Under the pieces are notes generated by a model that was not told where the DNA came from, did not search any database, and was given only the letters and a program-made list of their open reading frames with translations. A program made the translations under genes and the position numbers. Shown piece after piece: positions 15,769-25,255 of a stretch of DNA of 35,547 nt (the stretch's first letter is position 1; every line of letters starts with the position of its first letter). The stretch comes from an uncultured Prevotella sp. (lineage in GTDB: Bacteria; Bacteroidota; Bacteroidia; Bacteroidales; Bacteroidaceae). The stretch is taken from positions 1 through 35,547 of the forward strand of contig ONYZ01000023.1 of NCBI GenBank assembly GCA_900322175.1, read 5' to 3'.

Positions 15769-16497
15769 ATGGTAACAGAAAAAGAGATTTTCCATAGAAG
15801 CGAATTACTTTTGGGCAACGAGACGATGGAGCTCGTTGCCCAGAAGCGTGTGATATTGTTCGGTGTGGGAGGTGTAGGCTCTTGGTGTGCCGAGGGATTG
15901 GTGCGTAGCGGTATTAAACACCTTACGATAGTAGACTTTGATACAGTAAACGTCACCAACATCAATCGCCAACTGATGGCTACCACCAAGACCATCGATC
16001 AGATAAAGGTTGACGCACTCAAGGAGCGACTATTGGCCATTAACCCCTACGCTGAGATTACTGCCCTGCATAAGGTTTTCACAGAGGAGACGGCCGAAGA
16101 GTTCTCGCTTGGCAGCTACGATTACATCATCGATGCTATCGACTCGCTCAAGGACAAAGCCCAGCTCATCCTTATGGCATGTAAGACCGATGCCACACTG
16201 TTCTCATCGATGGGAGCCGCTCTGAAGCTTGACCCTACTCGCATAAAGGTAACTGAATTCTGGAAGGTTCAGGGCGACCCGTTGGCCCGTACTCTGCGCA
16301 AGAGGTTTAAGAGTCTGGGGCAATTCCCTGAGCGAAAGTTCCAGTGCATATATAGCGACGAACTCCTAACCAATCGCGGCACCAACGCTATAGGTCGCGA
16401 GAATGGTTCGCTAGTACAAATCACAGGTATCTTCGGCTTTACGCTGGCCGGACTGGTCATAAAGGATATTGAAGGCCAAATTGGAGCAGCACAATAA
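15769..16497 (+). CDS. tcdA: tRNA threonylcarbamoyladenosine dehydratase TcdA
   Basis: E1-like ThiF/MoeB-fold enzyme that uses ATP to cyclise t6A37 in tRNA to ct6A. The 242-residue protein has the nucleotide-binding GVGGVGSWCAEGLVRSG, the VNVTNINRQ motif with its conserved arginine, the aspartate of DAIDSLKDK, and the ERKFQCIYSDE region typical of the TcdA/CsdL subgroup. The N-terminal FHRSELLLG segment also fits TcdA rather than ThiF or MoeB. It starts 4 nt after cysK. The adjacency to cysteine biosynthesis recalls the E. coli link of this enzyme with a cysteine desulfurase system, although no desulfurase is present here. Confidence 0.9.
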   Translation: MVTEKEIFHRSELLLGNETMELVAQKRVILFGVGGVGSWCAEGLVRSGIKHLTIVDFDTVNVTNINRQLMATTKTIDQIKVDALKERLLAINPYAEITALHKVFTEETAEEFSLGSYDYIIDAIDSLKDKAQLILMACKTDATLFSSMGAALKLDPTRIKVTEFWKVQGDPLARTLRKRFKSLGQFPERKFQCIYSDELLTNRGTNAIGRENGSLVQITGIFGFTLAGLVIKDIEGQIGAAQ

Positions 16498-16514
16498 CAG
16501 TGTTGCTCCCAATT
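16479..16514. terminator. Bidirectional terminator between tcdA and susR
   Basis: Arms 16479-16492 and 16500-16514 pair over 14 bp with one G-T pair and one bulged C. The 7-nt loop contains the tcdA stop codon. The minus-strand susR gene ends at 16515, directly beside the right arm, so one hairpin can serve both converging genes. Confidence 0.7.
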
Positions 16515-18152
16515 CTAATACGTAGCTATTTTGCGTACATCGTCCTCGAATGTTTCTTTGTTTTTAGCCTTTGCCTTAAGTTTAGAGCGATAGGTATAGA
16601 TGGTAGTGATGCTAGAACGCAGGATGTCGGCAATCTTCTGGTTGTCGTTGATATCCAGACGGATAAGTGCCAGCACACGCTGCTCAGTAGTAAGGTGCTT
16701 CACAGGAGCATCATCAGATTCTATCACAAACTGGCTGTCATCATTCAGCAGTTTGTTTACTTCGCTGATAAAGTCTGGATAGATATTAAGAAACGCAGTA
16801 TCGAAATGACTATGGAATGTACGTATACCCGAGTTTATTGGCTCCATAGTCTTTAGCTCGGCATACAGCTCTTCCAGTTTTCGCTCTCTTGCCAGACGGT
16901 TCAGTTGTTTCAACCTCTTTTCTCCTCCAGAAATCAGATTACTGCTCAGTTCCAAGAATCGGCCTATGTATTCCTCCTTTATACGATTGCCCTCCTTCAT
17001 CTGTGCATTAACATTCTCTATTTCCTCTGTGTGTCGTGCCATCACCTTGTTCATCTCTATAATCTGCAGTCCGGCAGCATGCTTTTTGCGATAAAGGATG
17101 AGCGTGTAGACAATGATACCCACCAGAATCAGCGAGATAATAGATATCACAATCAGTAGCATATTGGTGCGATGCTGAGTCTGAGTGCGCTCTGCATCAT
17201 AGAGTTGCAGTATCTGCGGAGCCATCCTACTAACCTGCATCATACGAATGCGGCTACCATAAAACTTTGCCTCACTGATAGTCTGAAGCAGATAGCGATA
17301 GGCCTCGTCGTTTTCGCCACGCGACATAAGTACCTCTGATAACAGTCGTAAAGAATTGTTCTCGCGAATGGCACATTGTTCATCACTGATGGCACTAAGT
17401 AGCAGATAATGTTCCTGTAGTTCCCTATTATCTTTTATCTGGTAGAAGAACGCAAGCGTACTAGTTATGATACTATACGGACGAGTACCCTGTTGCAGTT
17501 TGGGCAGATAGTCCTCAAGTATCTGTATTGCCTTATCCTTATCACCCTCCTCACACACATACGTAGCCAGGTTAAAGATATAGTCGTAGCTGTCCTTGGG
17601 TGCTATCTGTATCACCAGCTGACGATAATGCTGTGCACGTTCGATGTAATCGTGGAAGTAGATGGTGGATTGTGCCATCTCTGATCGATACAGATTAAGC
17701 TCGCTCTGCTGGGTATAGTAGTCTATCTTCTGTTTATTGCTGATAGAGTCTACATTCACCTCGTCGAGTAGTCGGCGGGCACGATCAAAGAGGCCTGTTA
17801 CGGCCAAGATATGTGCCATACGGACAGCACTGGCAGCAAATCGTTCCTTATCTCCCGATGCACGTAGAGCCTTCACGTTCTTATCTATATAATAGAATGC
17901 CGAGTCGAACTTATACGCCACATACTCATCATAGAGCCGCTGATTCAGGTCATACTGCTGCTCTGGCGTAAGGTTTATTCCCTTTACACCTTCTTTAATA
18001 TTCTCCATACGTCGTTCCTTATTGATGGTCAACTGGTCGTACTGCTCTATCAAACTATCAAGAGTCTGGTAGAGTTGTCTGTTGCTTGTCTGTTGGGCAG
18101 AGCCATCCATTACAAAAACCATCATCATAGCCAAAAGCCAAAAGCGTATCAT
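16515..18152 (-). CDS. susR: SusR-type membrane-spanning transcription regulator (DUF6377)
   Basis: A 545-residue one-component regulator. Layout seen: signal peptide (residues 1-19), an alpha-helical TPR-like periplasmic sensor to about 325, one transmembrane helix (about 330-355, MLLIVISIISLILVGIIVYT), a helical linker with coiled-coil character, and a C-terminal LuxR-like HTH (LTTEQRVLALIRLDINDNQKIADIL, then TTIYTYRSKLKAKA). This matches B. theta SusR (also ~544 residues), which binds maltose-type sugars in the periplasm and activates the sus operon. It is divergent from a full sus-like operon, 253 nt away, so starch-responsive activation of that operon is the expected role. Confidence 0.88.
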   Translation of the reverse strand: MIRFWLLAMMMVFVMDGSAQQTSNRQLYQTLDSLIEQYDQLTINKERRMENIKEGVKGINLTPEQQYDLNQRLYDEYVAYKFDSAFYYIDKNVKALRASGDKERFAASAVRMAHILAVTGLFDRARRLLDEVNVDSISNKQKIDYYTQQSELNLYRSEMAQSTIYFHDYIERAQHYRQLVIQIAPKDSYDYIFNLATYVCEEGDKDKAIQILEDYLPKLQQGTRPYSIITSTLAFFYQIKDNRELQEHYLLLSAISDEQCAIRENNSLRLLSEVLMSRGENDEAYRYLLQTISEAKFYGSRIRMMQVSRMAPQILQLYDAERTQTQHRTNMLLIVISIISLILVGIIVYTLILYRKKHAAGLQIIEMNKVMARHTEEIENVNAQMKEGNRIKEEYIGRFLELSSNLISGGEKRLKQLNRLARERKLEELYAELKTMEPINSGIRTFHSHFDTAFLNIYPDFISEVNKLLNDDSQFVIESDDAPVKHLTTEQRVLALIRLDINDNQKIADILRSSITTIYTYRSKLKAKAKNKETFEDDVRKIATY

Positions 18153-18187
18153 AAGCTAATATCGTTTTTTTTGTTTGAATTACGCGA

Positions 18188-18195
18188 CAAAGATA
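18188..18195 (-). promoter_or_regulatory. -7 box (TATCTTTG) for susR
   Basis: CAAAGATA on the plus strand, read as TATCTTTG followed by TCGCG on the minus strand, about 35 nt before the susR ATG. Confidence 0.7.
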
Positions 18196-18228
18196 CAATT
18201 TCTTTCTGAAACTACCAAATCTAAATGG

Positions 18229-18345
18229 TCATTTCAGACTAAAAACCGATTGAAAAACTTTTGATTTATTAAAGATGCTAAAAACATAAACATCTAATTA
18301 TCAATCATTTACATTTTTAACCATCTAGATTTTTGTTTGTTGAGC
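18229..18345. promoter_or_regulatory. AT-rich control region between susR and sus operon
   Basis: This non-coding stretch separates the two divergent promoters and is the expected site of SusR binding. Two related segments begin TCATTT and end AACC (18229-18247 and 18305-18322). One inverted pair, AGATG (18273-18277) and CATCT (18291-18295), lies between them. These are weak candidates only; no repeat is strong enough to name as the operator. Confidence 0.4.
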
Positions 18346-18376
18346 TTGGAAACGATTATTTATGTCTATACCTTTG
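18346..18376 (+). promoter_or_regulatory. sus operon promoter (TTG-N20-TACCTTTG)
   Basis: TTG at 18346-18348, exactly 20 nt, then TACCTTTG at 18369-18376 followed by CGGC. The first gene starts at 18406, about 30 nt downstream. Confidence 0.75.
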
Positions 18377-18405
18377 CGGCAGAAATCTAAAAATGTACTA
18401 CGCAA

Positions 18406-20397
18406 ATGAAAATGTTAGTTGTTAGAATTGTTATATTAGTTGGTTTGGTAATGAATGGTGTTATGAGGAGTAACGCCGGAAACGTTAAGGTATCTTCGCC
18501 CGACGGAACTGTGACAGTATCCGTCGGAGTGAAGAACCACAGTCCGTATTACACCGTAGTTTATCAGGGTCGCACGCTCGTTGCGCCATCACATCTGGGT
18601 TATCAACTTGACAACGGCCAACTTGGCGCAAACTCCAAGATGGGCAAGGTTACCCGTACATCAGTCGATGATACATGGACACAGCCCTGGGGTGAGTTTG
18701 AGACTACACGCAATCACTACAATGAGTTGACAGTAAACTTCCGCGAGAACACAGGTCGCCCCATGCAGGTGGTTTTCCGTGTGTTCAACGATGGTTTCGG
18801 ATTCAGATACATCCTTCCTGATTATAATAAAGGTAAAGAGTACTGCATCAATGACGAGTTGACAGAAATCACTCTCGCCCACGATGCCAAAGGATGGTCA
18901 ATCCCCTCAAACAACACAGAGTACTTCGAAGGAATATACAAGTCGGACCTGCTCAGCAAGAAGGATACTGTATGCACTCCACTTACTATCGAATACGAGA
19001 AAGATCTGTATCTTGCCATTCACGAGGCAGCACTTGTGGATTACGCCAGCATCAACCTCACACCACGCAGTGGCGATAATGGTGCTGTAAGACTCCTTAC
19101 TGCACTAACCCCATGGCGAAACGGAGTGAAGGTGTATGCCAAGGGCGAGATGAAGAGTCCCTGGCGAACAATGATTATAAGCAATACTGCAGGTGGATTG
19201 CTAACATCCAATCTGATGCTTAATCTAAATGAACCATCACAAATCGAAGATACATCGTGGATAGAACCAGGTCGCTATATCGGCATCTGGTGGAGCATCC
19301 ACAAGAAACAGAACACCTGGGAGATGGGCCCCACACATGGAGCAACTACCGAAAACGTAAAGCGCTATATGGACTTTGCTGCGCGTCACGGCTTTAGCGG
19401 AGTACTGGCTGAGGGATGGAACCCAGGTTGGGGACAGGGCGAAAAGATCAGCTATCTGGAGTCATACCCCGATTTTGATATGGAAGAAGTCACACGTTAC
19501 GGACTATCCATGGGTGTACGATTTATCGGCCATACAGAGACTTGGGGTAATGCCACCCTGCTTGAGCACCAGATGGAGCAGGCCTTCAGCTGGTTTGAGA
19601 AGTTGGGCATTCGTGCCGTCAAGACAGGCTACGTAGGTCATTATTTTGATGGTAAGGAGCTAGCCAAGTCGCAGTATGGCATACGTCACTACCGTCGCGT
19701 CATAGAGTGTGCCGCCAAACATCACATCATGATCGATAATCACGAACCCGCTATGCCTACAGGCTTACAGCGCACCATGCCCAACCTGATGACTCAGGAG
19801 GGTGTACGCGGTCAGGAGTATAATGCCTGGGATCGTCGTGGTGGCAATCCTCCATCGCATACCGTTACGCTGCCATTCACTCGTGGTTTGGCTGGTCCTA
19901 CCGACTTCACACCAGCAATCTTTAACTTCTCAGAGATTGTACCAGGCACTCATCCCCACTCTACTCTAGCCAAACAGTTGGGCGAATTCGTGGTAATCTA
20001 CAGTCCGCTACAGATGGCCGCAGATGCTGTCGAGAACTACGAGGGCCAGCCTGCGCTGAGTTTTATCGAGAGTTGTCCCACCACATGGAGCCAAACCTTG
20101 GTTCCAAATGGAGAAATAGGCAAGTATATCACCACTGTAAGAAAAGAGCGCAATGGCGACCGCTGGTTCATCGGTAGCATAACCAACGAGGAGGCACGAA
20201 ACATCGATGTCGCACTCGATTTCCTTGACGAAGGTGCAACATACCGTGCCGTAATCTACGAAGACGGTCCCGATGCCGATTACGAGCGCAATCCTTATGA
20301 GATGACAATACGTCAGATTAACGTGAATAAGGGCGATACGTTGCATTTGCGCCTGGCCCGTAGCGGTGGTGCTGCCATCAGAATAGAAAAGAAATAA
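18406..20397 (+). CDS. susB: SusB-type inverting GH97 alpha-glucosidase
   Basis: Periplasmic enzyme that trims glucose from malto-oligosaccharides. The 663-residue protein has an N-terminal signal sequence. All SusB active-site acids are in register: E378 in GHTETWGN, E447 in DNHEP (69 residues on, as between SusB E439 and E508), E465 in QEGV and E471 in GQEY (general acid). E207 in IHEAAL is a likely calcium ligand. The retaining-type nucleophile is absent, with VKTGYVG where retaining members have VK.DFF. This contrasts with the GH97 at 11270, so the two are different enzymes. It is the first gene of the sus operon, unlike in B. theta, where susA precedes susB. Confidence 0.93.
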   Translation: MKMLVVRIVILVGLVMNGVMRSNAGNVKVSSPDGTVTVSVGVKNHSPYYTVVYQGRTLVAPSHLGYQLDNGQLGANSKMGKVTRTSVDDTWTQPWGEFETTRNHYNELTVNFRENTGRPMQVVFRVFNDGFGFRYILPDYNKGKEYCINDELTEITLAHDAKGWSIPSNNTEYFEGIYKSDLLSKKDTVCTPLTIEYEKDLYLAIHEAALVDYASINLTPRSGDNGAVRLLTALTPWRNGVKVYAKGEMKSPWRTMIISNTAGGLLTSNLMLNLNEPSQIEDTSWIEPGRYIGIWWSIHKKQNTWEMGPTHGATTENVKRYMDFAARHGFSGVLAEGWNPGWGQGEKISYLESYPDFDMEEVTRYGLSMGVRFIGHTETWGNATLLEHQMEQAFSWFEKLGIRAVKTGYVGHYFDGKELAKSQYGIRHYRRVIECAAKHHIMIDNHEPAMPTGLQRTMPNLMTQEGVRGQEYNAWDRRGGNPPSHTVTLPFTRGLAGPTDFTPAIFNFSEIVPGTHPHSTLAKQLGEFVVIYSPLQMAADAVENYEGQPALSFIESCPTTWSQTLVPNGEIGKYITTVRKERNGDRWFIGSITNEEARNIDVALDFLDEGATYRAVIYEDGPDADYERNPYEMTIRQINVNKGDTLHLRLARSGGAAIRIEKK

Positions 20398-20435
20398 AGC
20401 ATTTTATATTTAACTCTAATTTTAACAAAAAACCA

Positions 20436-23384
20436 ATGAAGATGAAAAGATCAAAAAATCTTTGTTATCACTTGCTAATGATGCTAGCGGTGATGTTTTT
20501 TGCCTTGGATGTTTCAGCACAGGCCACTATCAATGGTCATGTGAAGGACGAAGCGGGCGAGGCCGTTATCGGTGCCTCGGTCGTAGTTAAGGGAACATCT
20601 AACGGCACAGTGACAGACTTCGACGGAAACTTCAGTCTGAAATGCCAGACGGGAGCCACGTTGGTCATCACCTACATCGGCTTCAACCCTCAGGAAGTGT
20701 CGGCCAAGAACGGCATTGAGATTACGCTCAAGGAGGATGTAGCCCAGCTCAACGAGGTCGTTGTAGTAGGATATGGATCGATGGCCAAGAAGGAAATCTC
20801 TAGTTCTGTTGTTCAGATCAACAAGGATCAGTTCAATCAGGGAGCAGCTAGCGACCCGATGGCTCTGATTGCCGGTAAGGTAGCAGGACTCAACGTAGCC
20901 TCTACAGCCGACGCTAACCCTAACGCCATGACTGATATCCAGGTGCGTGGTGCAGGTTCTCTCACAGCAAGCAATGGTCCACTGGTAGTTATCGATGGTA
21001 TTGCCGGCGGCGATCTGCGTAACATTGCTACTCAGGATGTTGAGTCGATCACCGTACTTAAGGATGCCGGTTCGGCTGCCATCTACGGTACTCGTGGTGC
21101 TAATGGTGTTATCCTGGTAACCACCAAGAAGGGCTCTGGCTCTGCTGGTGTTACTAATGTTACTTACGATAGTTATATAGCACTGAACGTTCAGAAGCCC
21201 CGTGTTGACATTCTTTCTACCGATGAGTTCCGTCGTTCGCGCCGTGGTCAGGACTATGGTGCCGATACCGACTGGTGGGATGAGATTACCCGTCCGGTAA
21301 GCTATAGCCTCAACCAGTATATTTCTATCGATTCATCTACCAAGAACGGTTACTTCGGACTGTCGCTCAACTATAAGAAAGGTAATGGTCTTGATATCGT
21401 TTCTGGTCGCGAGGAATATGGAGCACGTTTCGTTGGCGAGCAGCGTGCGCTCAACAACCGTCTGCAGTTCAACTCATCACTCTCTGCCCGTAAGGTGCAC
21501 GAGAAGTGGGGCAACGACGGTCTGTTTGACACAGCTCTCACTATGAACCCTACAATCCCTGTCAAGAATCCTGATGGTAGTTACTACCAGCCCAACTCAC
21601 CTACAGACATTCACAACCCTGTGAACGATCTTAAGGAGAACGTAAGTCAGGGAGACCGCGTCTATCTGCTTGGTAATGCCGACATTAAGTTGAATATCCT
21701 GCAACTCGAAGAGCACAATCTCAGTACATCGCTAAGTTACGCTCTGCAGTACAATGATCTTAAGGACAACTTCTACACACCATCTACTTCGAGTGAGTCG
21801 TTCTGGAATGGTTACGACGGTCGTGCACGCATCAACTACCAGAAGTGGTGGACTAATCGTTTGGAGTATCTCATAAACTACACCATGACTCTCAACCAGC
21901 ACCAGCTCAAGGCTGTATTGGGTTACTCATGGGAGCGTAGCAAGTGGGAACAGAGCGGCAACGAGAATATGGGATTTGTCTACGATGCGCTTTCGTTCCA
22001 CGGCATTGGCAGCGGTAGCTACCTGCGCGATGGTAAGGCTAACCTCTGGGCAGGCTCTTCTGAATCTACTCTGATTGGTTTCTTCGGCCGATTGAATTAC
22101 AACTTCAATGATATCATCTACGCTTCGGCATCTATGCGCCGCGAGGGTAGCACCAAGTTTGGTGCCAACAGCAAGTGGGGAAGCTTCCCTTCAGCATCAC
22201 TGGCATGGGAAATCATCAACACTCCGTTTGCCCAGAGCCTGGCACAGACATTCCAGAGTCTTAAGCCACGTGTAAGCTATGGTGTTACAGGTCGTTCAGA
22301 CTTCAATGCTTATCAGAGCATCGCTACATACAGCACCCGTGGTGCCTATCTGATGGACAATCAGTGGATTAATGGTTATGCGCCATCACTCAATGCCAAC
22401 CCCGATCTGGCTTGGGAGAAATCTACTGCGTTTAATGTAGGTATCGACTTTGTAGCTCTTAACAGTCGTCTGCGTGGTAGCGTCGAGTACTTCGACCGTC
22501 GCTCACAGGACCTGCTCTACAACTACACTGCCCCACAGCCTCCATTCATCTACAACACCATTCTGGTTAATGTAGGTACTACAAAGAATACAGGTATCGA
22601 GGTAGCTCTCGATTATGACGTGATTGCCAAGAAGACCCTGAAGTGGACCACAGGCATCAACTGGAGCATGGGTGACACAAAACTCACAAAACTCTCAAGC
22701 GACGCCTACCAGATGGCATACCTCGACCTATATCAGAAACCAGGCCCTGGCACCAGCGAGTATTTCTTCCGTGTCGAGGAGGGTGGAAAGATCGGCCAGT
22801 TCTATGGCTATGAGCATGCTGGTATCGACGAGAACGGGCTACTGCTCATCTACGACAACGATGGCAACAAGGTTCCTGCCGCACAGGCCGATCCTTCTTA
22901 CAAGCGTACCATCGGCAACGGCGCACCAAAGCACTTCCTGTCGTGGAGCAACTCTATCAGCTACAAGAACTGGGATCTAAGCATGCTGTTCCGTAGTGCA
23001 TTGGGCTATGAGATATTCAACATGCGCAAGTATGGCATGGGACTGAAGGGTGCAGGTACCGACAATGTACTGCGCACTGCCTATACCACTTATGCTGATG
23101 TAGAATCAAGCGGCGGTATTATCTCAAGCTACTTCCTTGAGAAGGGCGACTACGTCAAGCTCGACAATGTAACTCTCGGCTATACCTATTCGCCAAAGAA
23201 TCGTCAGCTCATCGAGAGTCTGAGCGTATATCTCACTGCCAAGAACGTATTCACACTCACTGGCTACGAGGGCAACGATCCTTCTATCGTCACCTCTACA
23301 GGCATCACCCCTGGTATCGACTCTAACAGTGCCTATCCACAGGCCACACAGGTTAGTCTGGGTGTAACACTGCGCTTTCACTAA
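20436..23384 (+). CDS. susC: SusC-type TonB-dependent outer-membrane transporter
   Basis: A 982-residue outer-membrane importer of starch oligosaccharides that works with the SusD lid. Layout: signal peptide ending SAQ, a carboxypeptidase-regulatory-like beta-sandwich (about 30-110, INGHVKDEAGEAVIGASVVVKG), the SusC-signature LNEVVVVGYGSMAKKE, a plug domain (IQVRGAGSL, PLVVIDGIAGG, GTRGANGVILVTTKKG) and a long beta-barrel ending in an aromatic residue pair (LRFH). No FecR/sigma-factor N-terminal extension is present, consistent with control by SusR instead. SusD follows after a spacer of heptamer repeats. Confidence 0.95.
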   Translation: MKMKRSKNLCYHLLMMLAVMFFALDVSAQATINGHVKDEAGEAVIGASVVVKGTSNGTVTDFDGNFSLKCQTGATLVITYIGFNPQEVSAKNGIEITLKEDVAQLNEVVVVGYGSMAKKEISSSVVQINKDQFNQGAASDPMALIAGKVAGLNVASTADANPNAMTDIQVRGAGSLTASNGPLVVIDGIAGGDLRNIATQDVESITVLKDAGSAAIYGTRGANGVILVTTKKGSGSAGVTNVTYDSYIALNVQKPRVDILSTDEFRRSRRGQDYGADTDWWDEITRPVSYSLNQYISIDSSTKNGYFGLSLNYKKGNGLDIVSGREEYGARFVGEQRALNNRLQFNSSLSARKVHEKWGNDGLFDTALTMNPTIPVKNPDGSYYQPNSPTDIHNPVNDLKENVSQGDRVYLLGNADIKLNILQLEEHNLSTSLSYALQYNDLKDNFYTPSTSSESFWNGYDGRARINYQKWWTNRLEYLINYTMTLNQHQLKAVLGYSWERSKWEQSGNENMGFVYDALSFHGIGSGSYLRDGKANLWAGSSESTLIGFFGRLNYNFNDIIYASASMRREGSTKFGANSKWGSFPSASLAWEIINTPFAQSLAQTFQSLKPRVSYGVTGRSDFNAYQSIATYSTRGAYLMDNQWINGYAPSLNANPDLAWEKSTAFNVGIDFVALNSRLRGSVEYFDRRSQDLLYNYTAPQPPFIYNTILVNVGTTKNTGIEVALDYDVIAKKTLKWTTGINWSMGDTKLTKLSSDAYQMAYLDLYQKPGPGTSEYFFRVEEGGKIGQFYGYEHAGIDENGLLLIYDNDGNKVPAAQADPSYKRTIGNGAPKHFLSWSNSISYKNWDLSMLFRSALGYEIFNMRKYGMGLKGAGTDNVLRTAYTTYADVESSGGIISSYFLEKGDYVKLDNVTLGYTYSPKNRQLIESLSVYLTAKNVFTLTGYEGNDPSIVTSTGITPGIDSNSAYPQATQVSLGVTLRFH

Positions 23385-23411
23385 TTAAGAATTAAGAATC
23401 TAGAATTAAGA
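23384..23411. repeat. Four heptamers between susC and susD
   Basis: Units ATTAAGA, ATTAAGA, ATCTAGA and ATTAAGA are contiguous, beginning in the susC stop codon and ending 3 nt before the susD ATG. The array occupies almost the whole spacer, as in the kinase/U32 operon. A weaker version (ATTAAGA, ATTAAAG) precedes the next gene at about 25240-25253. Confidence 0.85.
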
Positions 23412-23414
23412 GAT

Positions 23415-25229
23415 ATGAAAACAATCAAATATAGCATCATAGCGATGGCACTGGGACTGGGGCTTTCGGCTTGTACCGATCTCGACGAGAAGGTTTACGA
23501 CCGTATCGATGCCGGTGTCTATTATCAGAACGAAGCCAGTGTAAAGGGAGCTGTGGCTGCCATCTACGGACAGACATCGCAGACCTTGGCTGGTGAAAAT
23601 TTCTTCCACCTTTCGGAGTATCCTTCCGACCAGATTACATGGCGTGTATGGAATGGCGGACTCTGGGGATGGGACGAGGCCATGAAGACCGTGCTCTCTT
23701 GGCACAACTGGACTTCTGAGTCTACCATTATCAACAATGCTTGGAATGGAGCATGGACTGCCATCGGACTGGCAAACCTGCTGCTTAGCGACCTTGAAGG
23801 ACTTAGCGCCTCGGGCCTTGGCATGACCGATGCACAGTTGGCTCAGTATGTAGCCGAAGTTCGTACTATCCGTGCTTGGAACTACTACTGTATCTTCGAA
23901 CTTTGGGGTGGTGCACTGCCTCTTAACACTTCTGCTAGCAGCGAGGTTCCCGGTTCGGCCGATCCTGACTGGAACACATCATGCAAGAAGATATACAACT
24001 TCATTGCAACCGAACTCGACGAGACAGTAAGTGCTCTGGCCAAGGACGATGCAAACCACTCTATGGTTAATCGTGCCAACCAGGCCATGAACCGTCTGCT
24101 CAAAGCCCGTCTTTTGCTCAATGCCGAGGTATTTATCGGCGAGAGCCACTACGATGAATGCGAAAGTCTCTCTAAGGAGATTATCAATGGCACCTATGGC
24201 AACTACGCCATCGACGACAACTACCGCAACCTCTACTCTATGGATAATGTCAAGAGTCCTGAGGTCATCTTCGCACTGGCAGCCGAGGATGGTCAGGGGG
24301 CTGCCAATGCTATCTCTAACGTACGCACCATGGTGGGTATGTGGTATGGCTATGCCGACTACTTCGGACAGAGCTACGATGGCATCGGCGCATGGAACTG
24401 CGTATGCCTGGTTCCTTCGTTCGACAACTCTGGTACAGTTCAGCCCACAGGTGGTTCTATCGGTGCCAAGTGTTTCCTTGACTATGGCGATAAGCTGGGT
24501 GCTCCATACGAGCGTTTCGACGATCGCGACATCCGCAAGCAGAACTATACCTACGATGCAGCCACCAAGACCCACGGACCAGGTATGTTCCTTAAGGGAC
24601 TGATGCGTGCCAACTTCGGCACAGGCGACGTGCTTAAGGCCGATGCCGACCGCGATGGTCAGGACCTGGTATATGTTGACCAACTGGGCACATTCCTCAA
24701 TCAGGGTCGCGACCTCGAGACTGTTATGAGTCCTCGTTGGGGCGAGACCAACTCAGGTGTTCGTCTGGTCAAGTATCCTCTCTATCCTAACGATGACAAT
24801 GGCGGATTCAAGAGCATCGATGATGTACAGTTCCGTCTGGCCGAGGCTTACTATAATGTAGCCGAGTGCGAGATGCGTAAGGGCAACAGCGCAGAGGCTA
24901 AGAACTATGTAGATGCCGTTCGTGCCCGCTACTACAAGAGCTCCGACCGTACTGCTGCACTCAGCATTCCTGGTCCAGGTTTCACACAGTTCGATATGGA
25001 CTGGATGCTCTCCGAGTGGGGAAAGGAATACCTGGGCGAGGGCAACCGTCGTCGTACAGATTTGCGCCGCTTTGATAAGTTCACACAGGGCCAGTGGTGG
25101 TTCTGGGGACGTGCCACCGAGGATGGTATCAGCCTGCCCGCCAAGCGCGATCGCAAGTACGAGTGGTACCCATTGCCACAGACTGCTATCTCTGTAAATC
25201 CTGGCTTGGTTCAGAATCCCAACTATTAA
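23415..25229 (+). CDS. susD: SusD-family starch-binding outer-membrane lipoprotein
   Basis: A 604-residue surface lipoprotein that caps SusC and binds starch helices. Lipobox LSAC with lipidated cysteine at residue 20. RagB/SusD features are present: the N-terminal helical TPR-like region (VRTIRAWNYYCIFELWGGALPL), KARLLLNAEVF, RLAEAYYNVAECEMRKGN and the C-terminal EYLGEGNRRRTDLRRFDKF and YEWYPLPQTAISVNP. Aromatic-rich loops (YADYFGQSYDGIGAWN) could stack on glucose rings. It is slightly longer than B. theta SusD (551 residues). Confidence 0.95.
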   Translation: MKTIKYSIIAMALGLGLSACTDLDEKVYDRIDAGVYYQNEASVKGAVAAIYGQTSQTLAGENFFHLSEYPSDQITWRVWNGGLWGWDEAMKTVLSWHNWTSESTIINNAWNGAWTAIGLANLLLSDLEGLSASGLGMTDAQLAQYVAEVRTIRAWNYYCIFELWGGALPLNTSASSEVPGSADPDWNTSCKKIYNFIATELDETVSALAKDDANHSMVNRANQAMNRLLKARLLLNAEVFIGESHYDECESLSKEIINGTYGNYAIDDNYRNLYSMDNVKSPEVIFALAAEDGQGAANAISNVRTMVGMWYGYADYFGQSYDGIGAWNCVCLVPSFDNSGTVQPTGGSIGAKCFLDYGDKLGAPYERFDDRDIRKQNYTYDAATKTHGPGMFLKGLMRANFGTGDVLKADADRDGQDLVYVDQLGTFLNQGRDLETVMSPRWGETNSGVRLVKYPLYPNDDNGGFKSIDDVQFRLAEAYYNVAECEMRKGNSAEAKNYVDAVRARYYKSSDRTAALSIPGPGFTQFDMDWMLSEWGKEYLGEGNRRRTDLRRFDKFTQGQWWFWGRATEDGISLPAKRDRKYEWYPLPQTAISVNPGLVQNPNY

Positions 25230-25255
25230 GTAATTGATTATTAAGAATTAAAGTT

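Noticed and set aside
15093-15995. 300-residue minus-strand open frame opposite cysK and tcdA
   Set aside because: It spans two unambiguous plus-strand genes and shows no recognisable domain.
23979-24683. 234-residue minus-strand frame inside susD
   Set aside because: Shadow of the susD coding sequence.
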